Origin: a virus
Reading direction: 5' to 3' (one strand)
Virus record (IMG/VR): IMGVR_UViG_3300045996_000698
Span: 1 to 44,889 of that record
DNA: 44,889 nucleotides
Numbering within the stretch: the first letter of the stretch is position 1; every line of letters starts with the position of its first letter. This document shows, piece by piece, positions 39,082 to 44,889 of this stretch. The position numbers were made by a program, and so were the translations under genes. The notes below the pieces were generated by a model, which had not been told where the DNA came from, ran no database searches, and saw nothing but the letters and a program-made list of their open reading frames with translations.

Positions 39082-39516
39082 TCAGTCGTCCCATGCCGCG
39101 CCGAGGCTACGCTCCTCGACAGCCTGCCCCCGGTTGCGAGCGCGCGTCATGCCGCCCTTCATGCCGCTCGTGATGCCGAGATCGGTGTAGACGACGATGG
39201 CGTCGGCGATCTCGCCCCACGCGAAGCCCGCGCGCATGCCTACCTGCCGCTCCTCCTGCGAGGTATCGTCGAGGATGCCGGGCAGGGTGTAGAGCGCGTG
39301 GCTGGCGAACGGGGCCTCGCCGCGCTTGAGGCAGTCACGGACGGCGGCCCGCACGTAGCGCACGTTGCGCACCGCCTCGTCGGGGTCTTTCGTGGCAAAG
39401 GGCGACTCGATCACCACCTTGCGCATCTTCGGCTTGGGCGGATCGGCCGCGAGTAATTCGGCGGACCGCTTATCTTGGTCGGCCATCGTGGGCCGATAGT
39501 CTTTCGGATGCGTCAT
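39082..39516 (-). CDS. DUF7768 / deoxyribosyltransferase-like protein
   Basis: A 144-residue protein from ATG 39516 (AGGAGC upstream; ATGA overlap with the preceding stop). The pattern KVVIESPFATKDPDEAVRNV, then PFASHALYTLPGILDD, ADAIVVYTDLGITSGMKGGM resembles the nucleoside 2-deoxyribosyltransferase-like fold of DUF4406/DUF7768: ESPFA, H/SH, and GMKGG at the substrate site. A role in nucleotide metabolism is possible; catalysis is not shown. Confidence 0.65.
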   Translation of the reverse strand: MTHPKDYRPTMADQDKRSAELLAADPPKPKMRKVVIESPFATKDPDEAVRNVRYVRAAVRDCLKRGEAPFASHALYTLPGILDDTSQEERQVGMRAGFAWGEIADAIVVYTDLGITSGMKGGMTRARNRGQAVEERSLGAAWDD

Positions 39517-39887
39517 CTCCAAAGCTCCTTCGATAAAACAATGTATTCCGGCGAGCGCCGCGCGTGGCTGCCCTCGCTCCTCATCGCCAGCCACCGGCCG
39601 GTCTCGGCGATCACGTTGCGCCGCTTGAGCAAGGTGACGGCAGAGCCCCATGCGTTCGGCGAGTGCGGCGGCCGAAGCCCGGCGTCGACCACGAGCTTGC
39701 GGATGTCTTCGCCAAGCATGTTGACTCCGACCTTCTCCGAAAGCTGCGAGCGTGCGGCCTGTGCAAAGTCCGACATCCATTTGCCGGAGTTGCTGGCCAC
39801 CTGATCGAGCGCGGCGGCCTTCTCTATCTGCTCGCGGTTCTTTGCTTGCACCCTCTCGATGGTAGCAGCGTCCAAGAGATCAGCCAT
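39513..39887 (-). CDS. Small helical protein with wing-like end
   Basis: A 124-residue protein: N-terminal helices (TIERVQAKNREQIEKAAALD), then GEDIRKLVVDAGLRPPHSPN and AWGSAVTLLKRRNVIAETGR, SPEYIVLSK. The second half, with PPHSPNAWG and a following strand pair, resembles a winged-helix unit seen in other phage early proteins. No confident family. Confidence 0.65.
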   Translation of the reverse strand: MADLLDAATIERVQAKNREQIEKAAALDQVASNSGKWMSDFAQAARSQLSEKVGVNMLGEDIRKLVVDAGLRPPHSPNAWGSAVTLLKRRNVIAETGRWLAMRSEGSHARRSPEYIVLSKELWR

Positions 39888-39890
39888 GGG

Positions 39891-40778
39891 TCAGCCCCTA
39901 TCCGTAAAACGATCCTTGCCCGACAGCGGATTAAAATATGCGTGTTGGACGCCGAGCCCGAGCAGGAAGCCAAGCTCGTCGGGGCCTTCCGGCGAGACGA
40001 CCTTGTGCCACTGCTTCACGTCTGGATTCCAACGGTAGCCGGCGGCCTTCAGCTTCTCGTTGCGCGCTTCGTCGAAGCTGACAGGCCCGCTCCACACGCG
40101 ATAGACCGGCTTGCGCGCTTCTTCGAGCAACAACTGCATCGCGGTCTTGCCGAGATCGAGGAGCATCGTGTCGAGGAAATGGATCGCGGCCATGCAGTCG
40201 TCGACCGCGCGATGCTTGTCGTAGAAGAAGCCGAGTGACATCCCGATATATTCGAGCTTGCGGCCGGCGATGCCGGCTTCGCCCCACGGCACTTGCTCCA
40301 TCGAGCACGCCCAATGGACATCGGCGAACAGCGGGCACACCGCTTCGACGAAGCGGCGGTCGAACTCGGCGTGGTGCGCGATGCAGAGATTGACCGCGCC
40401 GATGGCCGCCTCGATGTCGTCGGGGTTGATCGACTTGCCCTTCACCATCTCGTCGGTGATGCCTGTGATCTTCGTGATCTCCGGCGAGATCGGCTCACCC
40501 GGATCGTTGAAGGACTGGTAGCCCGTGAAGACGTTGGAGATGCGCCCGGTCTCGACGCCGTAGGTGAACGGGATGATCGCGACCTCGATCACCTTGTGCT
40601 TCTTCGGATCGAGGCCCGTCGTCTCGACATCGACGAACGCCGCGATCTTCATCTTCTCGCCTTGCAGGCTGCGCGGATCGGTCCACTTCGGGATGCGGCG
40701 CAACACTCTGTAGTCGGGATGGCGCGACAGGGCCATGTGAGCGGCCCGGATGTCGACGCCTGCCAGCGTCTCGCCCAT
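39891..40778 (-). CDS. DnaQ-like 3'-5' exonuclease (DEDDh)
   Basis: A 295-residue protein. Exo I: FVDVETTGLDP (Asp, Glu). Exo II: CIAHHAEFDRRF (Asp). Exo III: DKHRAVDDCMA (His, Asp). All DEDDh catalytic residues are present, so active 3'-5' exonuclease is expected. Residues 1-43 form an N-terminal extension, and the last 80 (VSFDEARNEKLKAAGYRWNP) form an additional domain. In the recombination/replication block it could proofread or trim DNA ends. Confidence 0.88.
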   Translation of the reverse strand: MGETLAGVDIRAAHMALSRHPDYRVLRRIPKWTDPRSLQGEKMKIAAFVDVETTGLDPKKHKVIEVAIIPFTYGVETGRISNVFTGYQSFNDPGEPISPEITKITGITDEMVKGKSINPDDIEAAIGAVNLCIAHHAEFDRRFVEAVCPLFADVHWACSMEQVPWGEAGIAGRKLEYIGMSLGFFYDKHRAVDDCMAAIHFLDTMLLDLGKTAMQLLLEEARKPVYRVWSGPVSFDEARNEKLKAAGYRWNPDVKQWHKVVSPEGPDELGFLLGLGVQHAYFNPLSGKDRFTDRG

Positions 40779-40780
40779 GG

Positions 40781-41560
40781 CTACACCGCTTTCGTTTCGG
40801 TGTAGAACTCCATGCCCGGCGCGGCCATGTCCTTATCCTTGAAGGCGGTCGCCTCCTGACTGCCCAGCCGCACGAGCACGGGCTCCAGCGCCTTGCGGAC
40901 CTCGGCGTTCTTCAGGAAGTGAGCGGCGGCCTTCTCGTAGTCTGTGATGCGAGCGTGCCACGTGGTGCGCTGTGTGAGCGCCCGCCCGCCGCCGCCCGTG
41001 ACCCTCGGTGCCTCGGTGGCCTTCTTCGCCTCGAAGCCGGCCAATGCCGCCGTGCTGGCAGCCGCCTCGGCCTGCTTCGTGGCCGCGCGCGACGCGGCGA
41101 AGTTCCCGGCGGCAAGCTCCTCGTCGGCGATCCTGCGCTTGCGCTCCTCCTCCTCGCGCGCCTTGCGGGCCTCCTCGTCGGCCTTGCGCTTCTTCTCGGC
41201 TTCGATGGCCGCAAGATGGGTGAGGTAGTCGCCGCCGATCTTCTTCAGAAATTCGCCGGCATCCTTGCCTTCCTTCAGCGGCGCGCGATAGGTCGACTGA
41301 TTCGCCTCGATGGCCGTCTCGTGCGGCGCGTTGTTGGCCTTGCGCTCCTCGTCGGCGGCCTTCCATGCGGCCCGCACCTTGTCGAGGAGAGCCTTCGCGG
41401 CGTTCGCCTGCTCCTCGGTCTCGATCTTCGGCGTGGCCTTCACGAAGGCCTTATGCTCGTTGAGGAGCAATTGCAGAGCTTGCAGCTTCGAGGGCTGCTC
41501 CTGCGGCGGTTGATTGTGCCCCACAGGCGTATGCGCCGGGCGGTCAGTCCCTTCAGTCAT
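40781..41560 (-). CDS. Coiled-coil protein of the recombination block
   Basis: A 259-residue protein from ATG 41560, behind the AAGGTTGCCA leader and overlapping the previous stop (ATGA). The N-terminus is Pro/Gln-rich (PVGHNQPPQEQPSKLQ); residues 110-190 form a long charged coiled coil (EAEKKRKADEEARKAREEEE). The C-terminus is alpha/beta (VRKALEPVLVRLGSQEATAF). Similar coiled-coil proteins lie near exo/RecT genes in other phages and are sometimes called nuclease inhibitors, but the evidence here is positional only. Confidence 0.7.
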   Translation of the reverse strand: MTEGTDRPAHTPVGHNQPPQEQPSKLQALQLLLNEHKAFVKATPKIETEEQANAAKALLDKVRAAWKAADEERKANNAPHETAIEANQSTYRAPLKEGKDAGEFLKKIGGDYLTHLAAIEAEKKRKADEEARKAREEEERKRRIADEELAAGNFAASRAATKQAEAAASTAALAGFEAKKATEAPRVTGGGGRALTQRTTWHARITDYEKAAAHFLKNAEVRKALEPVLVRLGSQEATAFKDKDMAAPGMEFYTETKAV

Positions 41561-41790
41561 TTGGCAACCTTTCCATGTTCGAGCCCCAGCATATACGCCA
41601 CGGCCCACTCTCCACTCACGACGCCGCCGCACAGGGTGCATCTCCATTGGCTGATGCCAGCGTCGGGATCGACCCTTAGCAAATCATGTCGCGAACAGCT
41701 ATCTAATTTTTCCCGGTTCTCCCGAGCCCAAGCGACGAGCTTCTGCGTGTCGTCTTTGCTCAAGCCCCGACTGTTGATCTTTTCAGCCAT
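41557..41790 (-). CDS. Small protein with CxxC motif
   Basis: A 77-residue protein, MAEKINSRGLSKDDTQKLVA at the start. DSCSRHDLL, then WRCTLCGG, offers Cys/His ligands for a small metal site; a helix follows (GEWAVAYMLGLEHGK). It overlaps the upstream HTH stop by 8 nt and the next start by ATGA. AT-richer than its neighbours. Function unknown. Confidence 0.65.
   Translation of the reverse strand: MAEKINSRGLSKDDTQKLVAWARENREKLDSCSRHDLLRVDPDAGISQWRCTLCGGVVSGEWAVAYMLGLEHGKVAK
41562..41571 (-). promoter_or_regulatory. Leader motif AAGGTTGCCA, copy 4
   Basis: Same 10-nt motif, one base before ATG 41560; it lies in the coding end of the preceding gene. No clear operator-promoter precedes it on this strand. 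Confidence 0.6.
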
Positions 41791-42247
41791 CGCCGATCAT
41801 CAACGCGGCGGCGTCGACCTTCAGCTTCAGCGCGACAACCGCCAACTGGTCAGCGCGCAGTGAGCGCGCGCCGGCTTCGTGGGCAACGATCTCGTGCAGG
41901 GCGATAGCGGTGCCCTCCACGAGATGCCGTTGCAGCATGCCGGCCTGCGTGCGCAGCGATGCCATGCGCCTGCCGAGCGCCTTGCGCAGCGCCTCCGAGT
42001 CTCGCTCCGAGTAGAACGGGACCATGAGGTCTCCGGCGTCGAGCCGCAGCACCTTGGCGGCCATGGCGACTTCATCGCTCCGCATCATCCGCGCGCCGCT
42101 CTCGTGCCATCGGATCGTGTTGATCGACACGCCGAGCGCCAACGCAAGATCGGACAACGTGATGCCGTGAGCCTCACGCTCGATCCGCAGCCGAGCGCCA
42201 AGCGCGGCTGCGTCAATGTTCTTTGCGACAGGCTTTGTTCTGCCCAT
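41783..42247 (-). CDS. Tandem helix-turn-helix (XRE-type) regulator
   Basis: A 154-residue protein from ATG 42247, 2 nt after the RecT stop. Residues 18-70 form an XRE HTH (LGARLRIEREAHGITLSDLA, LALGVSINTIRWHESGAR). Residues 85-150 repeat the plan (LGRRMASLRTQAGMLQRHLV, EGTAIALHEIVAHEAGARSL), with both halves ending in an L-x-VDA-like tail. The second HTH is more divergent. A covalent dimer of HTH domains could bind a near-palindromic operator, such as the 17-bp sites of the left block. No protease or dimerisation domain is seen. Confidence 0.8.
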   Translation of the reverse strand: MGRTKPVAKNIDAAALGARLRIEREAHGITLSDLALALGVSINTIRWHESGARMMRSDEVAMAAKVLRLDAGDLMVPFYSERDSEALRKALGRRMASLRTQAGMLQRHLVEGTAIALHEIVAHEAGARSLRADQLAVVALKLKVDAAALMIGDG

Positions 42248-42249
42248 GA

Positions 42250-43731
42250 TCACTCCTCTTGCTTCACGGGCATCTTGCAGCCCCACGTCTCAGTGACGGT
42301 CTTGCGCACCGCTTCCTTGTAGGCCGGGCTGCGAGCCTCGACGGTCCAGAGGAGCATCTTGTATTCCTCGACCGTCGCCTGCCGGACTTCCGCGTCGGTG
42401 ATGTTGATCATCTCCTCGTTGATCCACTTCCACGACGCCTTGAAGTCGCCGCTCGTGTTCCACAGACGGTCGATCTCCTCCGGCATCTTGGGCACGAGCG
42501 CGAGCAGCGGGTTCTCGGCGATGGCCTGCTCGCGCGTCTGCGCCGTCTGCTTGGGCGCGGTCGAAAGCAAGTCGCCTTGCTCCGGCTTCTGATCGGCCGA
42601 CTCGTCCATCTCGGCAGCTTCGCGGTCGGTGAAGATCATCTCGCCGCCGCTTTTCTTCAGGGTCTCTCGCACTTCAGCGTGCGCAGCGGCCGATGACTTG
42701 CCTTCGGCCGGCTGCTGCTCGGCCTGCTCGGGCTGCTCCTGCTCCTGCTGCTGCTGCTGCTCCTGCTGCTCTCCGTTCGACGCCGGATCGTCGGGATTGA
42801 TGTCGGTCACGTTGCCGTTGCCGCGACCGGCGAAGCGATCCAGCGAGCCATTGCCGCCGGCCTTCGCGCCGCTGCTCGACGGCAACTGCGGCGGCGACTG
42901 CGGAACAACGCCTTCCGCCGAATCCTCGATGTCGAGTGCCGCCGTCATCTTCGGTCCCTTGGGCAGCCGCTTGCACAGGCGGCGGATCACGGTCTTCTTG
43001 CCCATCTCGACCGGATCAGTCTGCCACGGTCCGGCGCTCGTGATCTTGCCGGCCTTGTAGGCCTTCCACGATTCCGTGCGGTCACGGATCGCATCGACCT
43101 CGGCCTGCGACATCGGCTCGAAGTCGCTCTCGCCGTTGGGATACTTCACGACGGCGTAGAAGCCCACGACCGGACCGCGAACGCCGAAGACCTTGGGCTT
43201 GTGAACGAGCTTCTTGTCGACGCCAAGCTCGACGATGCACTCGTCGCTCTCGTGAACCTCGTGCGCGTAGATGCGCAGATTGTCCTCGTTGCGCGCGAGC
43301 TTCATCAAGCCCTGATAGCCGACACGCGCCTGCACGGCGTCGAGTTGCCGGCTCACGTTGTTCCACGCCGGAAAGAGGTAGGCCTCGCCGAGCGTCTTGT
43401 CGAAGCTCAAGCCCAGCCGCGCGATGGTGATGATCTCGCGGAACAGGAGCCCCGGCTTGCAGGCAAGCAACTTCGGGTTCGCCATGATGGCTGCCGACAC
43501 GCTGGCCTTGAAGGACTCGTAGGGCAGCGAGTTCGACAGCGCCGACGTAATCTGCCCGGCGTGCTGCTCGCTGAAAATCTCGTCGAGGAAGTTCTGCCCG
43601 GCCTTGCTGCCCTGCTCCTTCTGCTCCGGCGTCTGCCCGCGTGACGGCACGACGTTGCCTGTGCCCTCCTGCTTCGGCTGCGGATGATTGCCGGTGTTCT
43701 GCCGGCCCTTAGTTGCGGTTGCGCTTGCCAT
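42250..43731 (-). CDS. recT: RecT-family single-strand annealing protein
   Basis: Annealase of phage recombination, working with the upstream exonuclease. 493 residues. Residues 55-260 carry the RecT core: NPKLLACKPGLLFREIITIA, RLGLSFDKTLGEAYLFPAWN, QARVGYQGLMKLARN, then GPWQTDPVEMGKKTVIRRLC and KRLPKG. Residues about 305-345 are a Gln/Glu-rich linker. The C-terminal 110 residues (DRLWNTSGDFKASWKWINEE) form an extra domain not usual in RecT, possibly ssDNA-binding-protein interaction or regulation. The typical RecT is near 270 residues. Confidence 0.9.
   Translation of the reverse strand: MASATATKGRQNTGNHPQPKQEGTGNVVPSRGQTPEQKEQGSKAGQNFLDEIFSEQHAGQITSALSNSLPYESFKASVSAAIMANPKLLACKPGLLFREIITIARLGLSFDKTLGEAYLFPAWNNVSRQLDAVQARVGYQGLMKLARNEDNLRIYAHEVHESDECIVELGVDKKLVHKPKVFGVRGPVVGFYAVVKYPNGESDFEPMSQAEVDAIRDRTESWKAYKAGKITSAGPWQTDPVEMGKKTVIRRLCKRLPKGPKMTAALDIEDSAEGVVPQSPPQLPSSSGAKAGGNGSLDRFAGRGNGNVTDINPDDPASNGEQQEQQQQQEQEQPEQAEQQPAEGKSSAAAHAEVRETLKKSGGEMIFTDREAAEMDESADQKPEQGDLLSTAPKQTAQTREQAIAENPLLALVPKMPEEIDRLWNTSGDFKASWKWINEEMINITDAEVRQATVEEYKMLLWTVEARSPAYKEAVRKTVTETWGCKMPVKQEE
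42720..42776 (-). repeat. CTG/CAG-type short tandem repeat in recT
   Basis: Plus-strand run of CTGCTC and CTGCTG units encoding the Gln/Glu-rich linker (EQQEQQQQQEQEQPEQ). Repeat number could vary by slippage in steps of three bases, changing linker length but not the frame. Confidence 0.7.
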
Positions 43732-44758
43732 TGACGATCTCCTTGATCCTGAGCCCTTGCCTGTAAACCAAATCGGGAATCCACTTCGACACCATCATCC
43801 CCGGCCGCTCGACGACAGGCCACGAGATCGCGTACTCGCTGGTCAGAGCCTTCGTCGCGCGGCCGGAGCTTAGACCGCCCATGGCGGCCTCGATCCTTCC
43901 CGCGAGGATCGATTCGACATTCTCGATACGCTGGCGCTGCCGCCGCAGCGTGATCAGCTTGCGGCAGTAGCGGTTAAAGATCGGATCGGCCAACTCGACG
44001 CCGACATCCTTCTCGCCGAAGCGGTAGAGATCGGACGCGGTCGCAGCATCAGCGAACGCCACGGGCGCGCGGTCGAGCGCGATGTCGCGCCAGAACTCGG
44101 CGATGGCCTTGGCGATCTTCAGTTGCGTCGGCTCGTGCAGCTTGAAGGTGGTGCGCAGGAGCGTGTTGCCGCCGACACAGGCGATGATGTCGCCCTCGGT
44201 CCGGCCGCTCACGCCAAGCTGCGCCTGCAATTGGAGCATGATGTGGAGCGGCGGCGTCTCGATGCCGCCATCGGCCCTGTCGGTGCCCCACTGGTCGCGG
44301 AAGACGAGCGCGTCGACATTCTTGAACTCGACCGGGCGCAGCCCCTTCACCGTCTCGTAGTCGAGCGTCGCGCCCCATCCTTGGATGCGCGGATGCGTCA
44401 TGTAGCGGCGCACCTTGCGGATCGGCTTGTCCGGCCACTTCTTCATGGCCCACTGCGCGAGCCCGGCTTCGAGGAACGTGCCGGCGTCGGTGCGCTCGTT
44501 GTCGGCCGCGTCGGGCTCGATCTTGCCGGCCTTCTCCAGCCAAAGCCGATAGCCCGACTTGTAGGGCGACAGGCATTGCAGCGGCATCGCCCCCGGCGGC
44601 AGCGGATCGGTCATCGACTGGATCACGACTTGCGGCCCGCGCTCGCCATCGCCCGGTATCTCGACCTCGTAGAACAGGGCAGCGACATCACTGCCGCCGA
44701 TATGCTGCATGCGCAGGTCGCGCCAATGGTCTTCGCTCTCGATCTTGATGTAGGCCAT
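43709..44758 (-). CDS. YqaJ / lambda-exonuclease family nuclease
   Basis: A 349-residue protein, first gene of the right leftward block. Motifs: QHIGGSDVAAL at the N-terminus, ERTDAGTFLEAGLAQWAMKK, GWGATLDYE followed by RPVEFKNVDA (catalytic D...E-x-K), and HIMLQLQAQLGVSG. This is the PD-(D/E)XK fold of viral recombination exonucleases that resect dsDNA ends and load the annealase. The C-terminal helical part (LITLRRQRQRIENVESILAG) is typical. It overlaps recT by 23 nt. Confidence 0.88.
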   Translation of the reverse strand: MAYIKIESEDHWRDLRMQHIGGSDVAALFYEVEIPGDGERGPQVVIQSMTDPLPPGAMPLQCLSPYKSGYRLWLEKAGKIEPDAADNERTDAGTFLEAGLAQWAMKKWPDKPIRKVRRYMTHPRIQGWGATLDYETVKGLRPVEFKNVDALVFRDQWGTDRADGGIETPPLHIMLQLQAQLGVSGRTEGDIIACVGGNTLLRTTFKLHEPTQLKIAKAIAEFWRDIALDRAPVAFADAATASDLYRFGEKDVGVELADPIFNRYCRKLITLRRQRQRIENVESILAGRIEAAMGGLSSGRATKALTSEYAISWPVVERPGMMVSKWIPDLVYRQGLRIKEIVNGKRNRN

Positions 44759-44804
44759 GCGGGCGAACCTCTATTGATTCCGTGATACTCGCAAGAATTA
44801 AAAA

Positions 44805-44813
44805 TGTGGAAAA
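44805..44813 (-). other. Near-match DnaA box beside an AT-rich run
   Basis: Read leftward TTTTCCACA, one mismatch from the DnaA consensus TTATCCACA. Directly next to it is the AT-rich TTTTTAATT. A single box is weak evidence for an origin. Confidence 0.3.
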
Positions 44814-44861
44814 GTTGCAACGGTGATAGTCGAAGGCGCGCGCGCCGTGATATGGCGGTGA

Positions 44862-44877
44862 TGTTTCACGTGAAACA
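44862..44877. other. parS: parS centromere site
   Basis: TGTTTCACGTGAAACA is the exact 16-bp palindromic ParB-binding site known from bacterial chromosomes. It is in the leader of the recombination block. A ParB protein would load here and slide as a clamp. No parA or parB gene is visible in the window, so ParB would come from the host or from phage genes outside the window. Confidence 0.85.
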
Positions 44878-44889
44878 AGGAACCTCACC

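Larger units (their letters stand above)
44759..44889 (-). other. Non-coding leader of the right block
   Basis: 131 nt between ATG 44758 and the window end. It contains a parS, an AT-rich stretch, a near-match DnaA box and a 12-bp palindrome GGCGCGCGCGCC (44835-44846). AGAGG lies 9 nt before ATG 44758. I find no convincing -35/-10 pair; the promoter may lie beyond the window. Confidence 0.5.

Noticed and set aside
44688-44888. Leftward 66-codon frame through parS, reading VSRET, which would join in frame with the gene at 1-395 if the ends were fused into a circle
   Set aside because: VSRET is what parS always encodes in this frame, as in bacterial rsmG. The rest is shadow-like and overlaps the exonuclease start. 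Missing terminase and portal argue against a closed 44.9-kb circle.
1-44889. CRISPR arrays, insertion sequences, transposases
   Set aside because: No regularly spaced identical repeats and no transposase motifs were seen; the repeats found are within proteins or are short regulatory motifs.

Overview
The window is part of a tailed-phage genome (free phage or prophage), of siphovirus type. It carries a full head, neck and tail gene series with one tail tube gene and no contractile sheath gene. DNA is GC-rich, genes are packed with ATGA/TGATG overlaps, and GTG starts are common. Host identity cannot be read directly. The GC content, the initiator-type tRNA and the family mix (DUF7694-, DUF7768- and DUF1643-like proteins, XkdF protease, GH19 lysin) would suit an alphaproteobacterial host, but this is inference. 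Large terminase, portal, integrase, helicase and DNA polymerase genes are absent, so the window is not a whole genome. The first gene runs off the left end.

Layout. (1) Positions 1-9446, leftward: about 22 small genes in four transcription units. Three of the four mapped promoters look near-consensus for sigma70, and each carries a 17-bp inverted repeat of form TGTCGCG-N3-CGCGATA across its spacer. Two intrinsic terminators separate units. Recognisable products are a DnaN-type sliding clamp, a DUF551-like protein, a DUF7694-like protein, several Cys-rich (probable Zn) small proteins, and an isolated beta-helix protein. (2) Positions 9523-37594, rightward: the virion and lysis module. It runs MuF head protein, a 1689-residue multi-domain protein (Nudix, kinase-like and ADP-ribosyltransferase signatures), XkdF-type protease, scaffold, decoration protein, major capsid protein, neck and tail-completion proteins, tail terminator, tail tube, tail chaperones with a -1 frameshift site, tape measure, tail-tip proteins, tailspike, holin, a membrane protein, an initiator-like tRNA, GH19 endolysin, and overlapping Rz/Rz1 spanins. 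(3) Positions 37458-44758, leftward: HNH endonuclease, DUF1643 protein, a deoxyribosyltransferase-like protein, DnaQ-type exonuclease, coiled-coil protein, a tandem-HTH regulator, RecT annealase and a YqaJ/lambda-exo type nuclease. (4) Positions 44759-44889: a non-coding leader holding an exact 16-bp ParB site (parS) and a near-match DnaA box.

How the parts fit. The right block supplies recombination (exonuclease plus RecT). The left block supplies a clamp and many small, probably host-directed proteins under one shared operator. The middle block builds a long flexible-tailed virion. Most notable are the large multi-enzyme protein inside the head operon, which may be packaged and delivered with the DNA, the bacterial centromere site parS, and the multi-promoter operator regulon with a tandem-HTH protein as a candidate regulator.
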